DNA of 64,000 nt from Sedimenticola hydrogenitrophicus. GTDB lineage: Bacteria; Pseudomonadota; Gammaproteobacteria; Chromatiales; Chromatiaceae. The notes beneath the pieces were generated by a model that saw nothing but the letters and a program-made list of their open reading frames with translations, was not told the DNA's origin and ran no database searches. The stretch lies in the NCBI RefSeq assembly GCF_025175675.1, contig NZ_JANIOA010000021.1, positions 1 to 64,000 on the forward strand. The letters are read 5' to 3'. Below, one piece after another: positions 62,801 through 64,000 of the stretch; the first letter of the stretch is position 1, and each line of letters starts with the position of its first letter. A program made the position numbers and the translations under genes.

Positions 62801-62849
62801 CAAGGGCGCCGACTCCGCAACTGGCGTGGTTCCTGGGAATAATGTGCAC
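56874..62849 (-). CDS. gltBD: Single-chain glutamate synthase (GltB-GltD fusion)
   Basis: 1991 aa joining both GOGAT subunits, which are normally separate in proteobacteria. Residues about 11-400: glutaminase with nucleophile Cys11 (HASCGVGALVD). About 780-1150: FMN domain (GSGEGGE, AQGAKPGEGGELPG) and 3Fe-4S motif CIMLRKCHCNTCSVG. About 1200-1450: GXGXG structural domain. About 1480-1991: GltD with two 4Fe-4S groups (GERCMDCGVPACMAGCP, TCPAPCEPACTL), FAD loop VVGSGPAGLAAAQ and NAD(P)H loop VLGGGDTGADC. GTG start, since a stop lies two codons upstream; no strong ribosome site. Its stop codon runs into a TTA-element. Confidence 0.95.
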   Translation of the reverse strand: MHIIPRNHASCGVGALVDLSGRRTHALVADSLRVLANLDHRGARGAEEETGDGAGLLLQTPHALFASEVDGLPARGTYGVGQVFLPQDSRRRDRLRRLIDSACREQDFDLLDWRRVPVDATGLGRTAAESRPEVWQFFVVPRQQRDARRMDLALYVLLHAIEREVVRQKLCGSGRELFYLCSLARRTIVYKGLLTCPQLPRFYPDLTDPRTESALVLLHARFSTNTLGAWELAHPYRRLVHNGEINTLRGNLNWLRAHEAGMSSTLFGDALATVLPVSGEGLSDSALFDNVLDLLVQAGRSLPHALRMMIPEAWHRDRFMDPARRDFYAWHASLMEPWDGPALVVATDGGRVAAILDRNGLRPCRYCVTNAGRLILASETGVLETPASEIRLQGRLKPGQLFVADADAGRIVPEEEVFAELTRPAYGAWLRTHQPRLSDLARASAGRPVAAPPVGLTRLQRAFGYSEELLRVLVEKMAEGGKDPIGSMGDDAPPAVLSAHGRPLFAYFKQQFAQVSNPPLDYLREALVTALAAPVGRHGNLLEPAPGHCRQLLLDSPILSDAAMAAVATLATRPRNGIRTREIDITFAPGGSLRAAIERLRADCGAAIEAGCEILLLSDAAVNPARIPIPSLLAVAAVHHHLIRAGLRLRVALILSSGEPAAVHHLCTLIGYGADAVHPWLAYRSIESLVASGRLARRPDPLAAYRAALEGGLLKVMAKMGISTLASYKGAQIFEAIGLTREFVDEFFSGTDSALPGVGLDQFERETRARHGQAFAERLPGSVLLGSGGELYWRRDGETHHWNPYTIGKLQQAARENDRDAYRDFAAAVNGDHGLLHNPRGLLDFDDRSDQAIDPGEVEPLEAIVARFATGSMSFGSLSREAHEALAVAMHRLGGLSGSGEGGEQVERFGTERACSMKQVASGRFGVTAHYLGSARQIEIKMAQGAKPGEGGELPGSKVDAGIAEVRFTVPGIGLISPPPHHDIYSIEDLAQLIHDLKCANPTAEIHVKLVAKAGVGTIAAGVAKARADAVLISGDVGGTGASVKTSIKGAGSGWELGLAETHRVLMENRLRSRIRLRTDGGLLTGRDVVIAALLGAEEYGFGTAPLVALGCIMLRKCHCNTCSVGIATQDPELRRRFAGAPEHVIHYLCFVAGEVRELMARLGFRRMDEMIGRVDRLRPRAIGHPRGFVVDVSELLRPARGSDTPRRVHAQDHRLADKLDHRVIEQVHGALENGGPVTAEVAIRNSDRTFGTLLSYEVTRRHGAAGLPPDTIRLQCRGSAGQSFGAFLCPGISLHLEGDANDYVGKGLSGGRLSIATPADAGFVAADNILIGNVALYGATTGEAYFNGQAGERFAVRNSGALAVVEGVGEHACEYMTGGVVLILGRVGRNFGAGMSGGEAYVLDPDGSLNERLADEPLLAGPLQDPQDVARVRLLLTNHVAFTASTTARALLANWEAARAGIVRVIPEAYANLLERRRREGVELSALEPAPAPPVSAENHPDGFRRHARRPIGYRDPVERLRDHQEIYLPSWDAALLRSQGERCMDCGVPACMAGCPIGNLIPEWNDLVSRDAWRAALERLHATNNFPEFTGYTCPAPCEPACTLAVTGEAVTIKSIERAIVDRGWEEGWIVAEPPARRGGRRVAVVGSGPAGLAAAQQLNRAGHAVTVFERDDTPGGLLVYGIPDFKLAKYRVARRIAQLAAEGIVFRTGVSVGDDLPLERLRRDFDAVCLSNGALAQRDVEIPGRALHGIHFGMAFLVSENRRQAERAVERPIDAAGRRVVVLGGGDTGADCVATAHRQGAAGVMQVSIRAKPPEARPRGNPWPAHPRTYEMTYAIAEGGEEVFDLNSARFVDSDGDGHVNAIEFERVRWSFDESGRRTDKEVLDAGVRLDADLVLIAAGFSGPEMAPFIGSGLDTTPAGTIASDAAMMTALPGVFVAGDARMGASLVVWAIGEGRDVARAIDCYLTGVTRLPASLATHNPPLWPRGL

Positions 62850-63056
62850 CCATTATCTGAAAACACTCGCCTGAGTATAGGCCATGGCCAATGGCGCAAC
62901 GGGGCGGGACAGCCGGCCCGTGACGCGAACCGGGCCTGCGCCGATCACGGATACAAAAAAAATATTTTCCGCGACGTGAAATTTTCCTTCCGCCCCCCGG
63001 GTCTTTTTCGACAAGGACCACTTCTCAGGTCCACTCACTTGAACTGGAGAATGACC

Positions 63057-63290
63057 ATGAAAAACATACTTATTGCTACCGCCCTGGCCTCACTGTTTGC
63101 CGTAGGCGCCGCCTCGGCCGACATCCAAACCGACCTGAACACTGATCTGCTCTACGGTACGCCCGCTAGCAGCGAACAGAACTTCACCAACCTTCCAGCT
63201 ACCGGTGCCGGCCGTACCTCCGAGACCGGGGTGGCGCAGGAGATTGGCGGAATGCAGGACAAACCCAGCGAGCGGGTTTCCGGTATCTGA
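63057..63290 (+). CDS. Small secreted protein
   Basis: 77 aa: signal peptide MKNILIATALASLFAVGAASA, then a short polar mature part without cysteines. ATG 63057 fits GGAG at 63045-63048; ATG 63051 is too close. Divergent from gltBD and closed by its own terminator, so it is a real transcription unit. Function unknown. Confidence 0.75.
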   Translation: MKNILIATALASLFAVGAASADIQTDLNTDLLYGTPASSEQNFTNLPATGAGRTSETGVAQEIGGMQDKPSERVSGI

Positions 63291-63306
63291 TCCTCTACAG
63301 CACCAA

Positions 63307-63340
63307 CAAAAAACCACGTCTCGATGAGGCGTGGTTTTTT
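63307..63340 (+). terminator. Intrinsic terminator after the small secreted protein
   Basis: AAAAAACCACGTCTC pairs with GAGGCGTGGTTTTTT (one G-T wobble) around GAT, ending in six T. Confidence 0.9.
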
Positions 63341-63404
63341 CGTCTGTTCTTTTTGGGGATCGTTGCCGTGCGCGCACCGAAAGCGTGCCCGGACCAATCC
63401 GGAT

Positions 63405-63568
63405 ATCGACAAGACGGCGACATCGAATCCAGCCTTCAGCAGTTGCACGGAATGGAAGCCGGCGCCGGTCGCCACGTCCAATATTTTTTTCGCGCCGTAT
63501 TCCTTGAGCAGCCGAATTAAGAAGTCACCTTCGCTGCCCGCTCGGGTGAAATTATTCTCGCGCGAGCC
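63405..63568 (-). pseudogene. Remnant of a glycine/sarcosine N-methyltransferase
   Basis: The minus-strand frame reads NNFTRAGSEGDFLIRLLKEY, then GAKKILDVATGAGFHSVQLL and KAGFDVAV. This is SAM motif I with flanks as in glycine/sarcosine methyltransferases of glycine-betaine synthesis. A stop lies just upstream of the homologous part and the sequence degenerates after about 50 residues, so only a fragment remains. It suggests loss of a betaine-synthesis gene. Confidence 0.6.
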
Positions 63569-63594
63569 CTAAAAAGCCATAGTGGGTCTTGTAA

Positions 63595-64000
63595 TTATTG
63601 TAATGCTGGAGCCGCAGGCGCCGATTGCACCTGGTTGCGCCCCATCTGCTTGGCCTTGTACAAGGCGATGTCTGCCGCGCGAAGCACGCTCTCCGTACCC
63701 CCTTCCGCGCCGGGCATCACGGTAGCCGTGCCGGCACTCACGGTAACCACCGCTCCCGCCGAGGAGTACGCGTGTACGATCGCCAGATTCTCTACCGCGC
63801 GGCGGACCTTCTCAGCCACCTGGGCCACACCGTTGTGGTCAGTATTGGGCAGGATGAGCATGAACTCCTCTCCACCATAACGGGCAACCAGGTCCGCCGG
63901 CCGCAGCAACTGTTCCCGCACCATTTCAGCCACCACCACCAGGCAGTCGTCGCCGGCCTGGTGACCGTAGTTGTCGTTGAAGGCCTTGAAGTGGTCCACA
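63595..64000 (-). CDS. GGDEF diguanylate cyclase, C-terminal part (cut by window edge)
   Basis: At least 134 aa of a GGDEF domain: [19 protein letters not shown], the active loop [11 protein letters not shown] (GGEEF variant, normally active) and [16 protein letters not shown]. The N-terminal sensor and start lie beyond 64000, so the domain architecture is unknown. Minus strand, stop at 63595-63597. Confidence 0.92.
   Translation of the reverse strand, partial: VDHFKAFNDNYGHQAGDDCLVVVAEMVREQLLRPADLVARYGGEEFMLILPNTDHNGVAQVAEKVRRAVENLAIVHAYSSAGAVVTVSAGTATVMPGAEGGTESVLRAADIALYKAKQMGRNQVQSAPAAPALQ

Overview
The window reads as the chromosome of a free-living or facultatively symbiotic gammaproteobacterium. 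The cmoA-cmoB wobble-uridine pair, the divergent tesA/ybbA-ybbP block, DNA polymerase II, PPK1 and NudC all point that way. The species cannot be named from sequence alone. Nearly all DNA is chromosomal housekeeping, transport and signalling. There is no prophage, CRISPR array, rRNA or tRNA, and no intact transposase gene.

Layout. 0.5-4.7 kb: beta-oxidation operon (ETF-ubiquinone oxidoreductase, acyl-CoA dehydrogenase, thioesterase) behind a strong promoter overlapped by a perfect 20-bp palindrome. 4.7-9.8 kb: possible small RNA, CheX, a small Fe-S protein, polyphosphate kinase and a DMT transporter. 10.1-15.7 kb (minus): complete branched-chain amino-acid ABC system livHMGF, a small membrane protein and livJ. 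16-20.5 kb (minus): bifunctional PutA and an AraC regulator. 20.7-24.5 kb: hydrolase, AcuI-type reductase, cmoAB. 24.6-29.6 kb: periplasmic protein, cobalamin riboswitch in front of a 27-aa ORF and an Xre protein, nudC, and a two-gene periplasmic unit whose main product fuses a ZnuA-like domain to a Sco domain. 29.7-37.7 kb: DUF2889 protein, phytase-like esterase, tesA, ybbA-ybbP, polB. 37.8-44.9 kb: putative metallopeptidase, two-component pair, SulP transporter with a small membrane partner, nhaA. 45.1-51.3 kb: alternative (N-type) F-ATPase operon atpDCQBEFAG. 51.7-55.0 kb: ModA-like binding protein plus membrane PAS-GGDEF-EAL protein. 55.1-56.5 kb (minus): His-rich cytochrome c with small Cys-rich neighbours, one carrying a frameshift. 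56.9-62.8 kb (minus): single-chain glutamate synthase (GltB-GltD fusion). 63-64 kb: small secreted protein, a methyltransferase remnant, and a GGDEF protein cut by the window edge.

The most distinctive feature is the density of small non-autonomous mobile repeats. One family (here the GTAA element) has ends starting GTAA/GTTA/GTGA and 8-bp target duplications, as in the IS66 family. Another (the TTA element) is flanked by TTA. Also present are a 52-bp REP-like unit and a 167-bp palindrome. In two operons an element landed exactly on an overlapping stop/start (ATGA) junction, and removing it restores the overlap. Nesting gives a relative age order: TTA element, then GTAA element, then REP unit.

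Other points worth attention are the orphan B12 riboswitch, the Sco fusion whose three zinc-ligand histidines are all phenylalanine, and an N-type ATPase lacking a visible atpR and the usual Na+ ligands in its c subunit although it sits beside nhaA. No experiment or database search was run; family names rest on recognised motifs.
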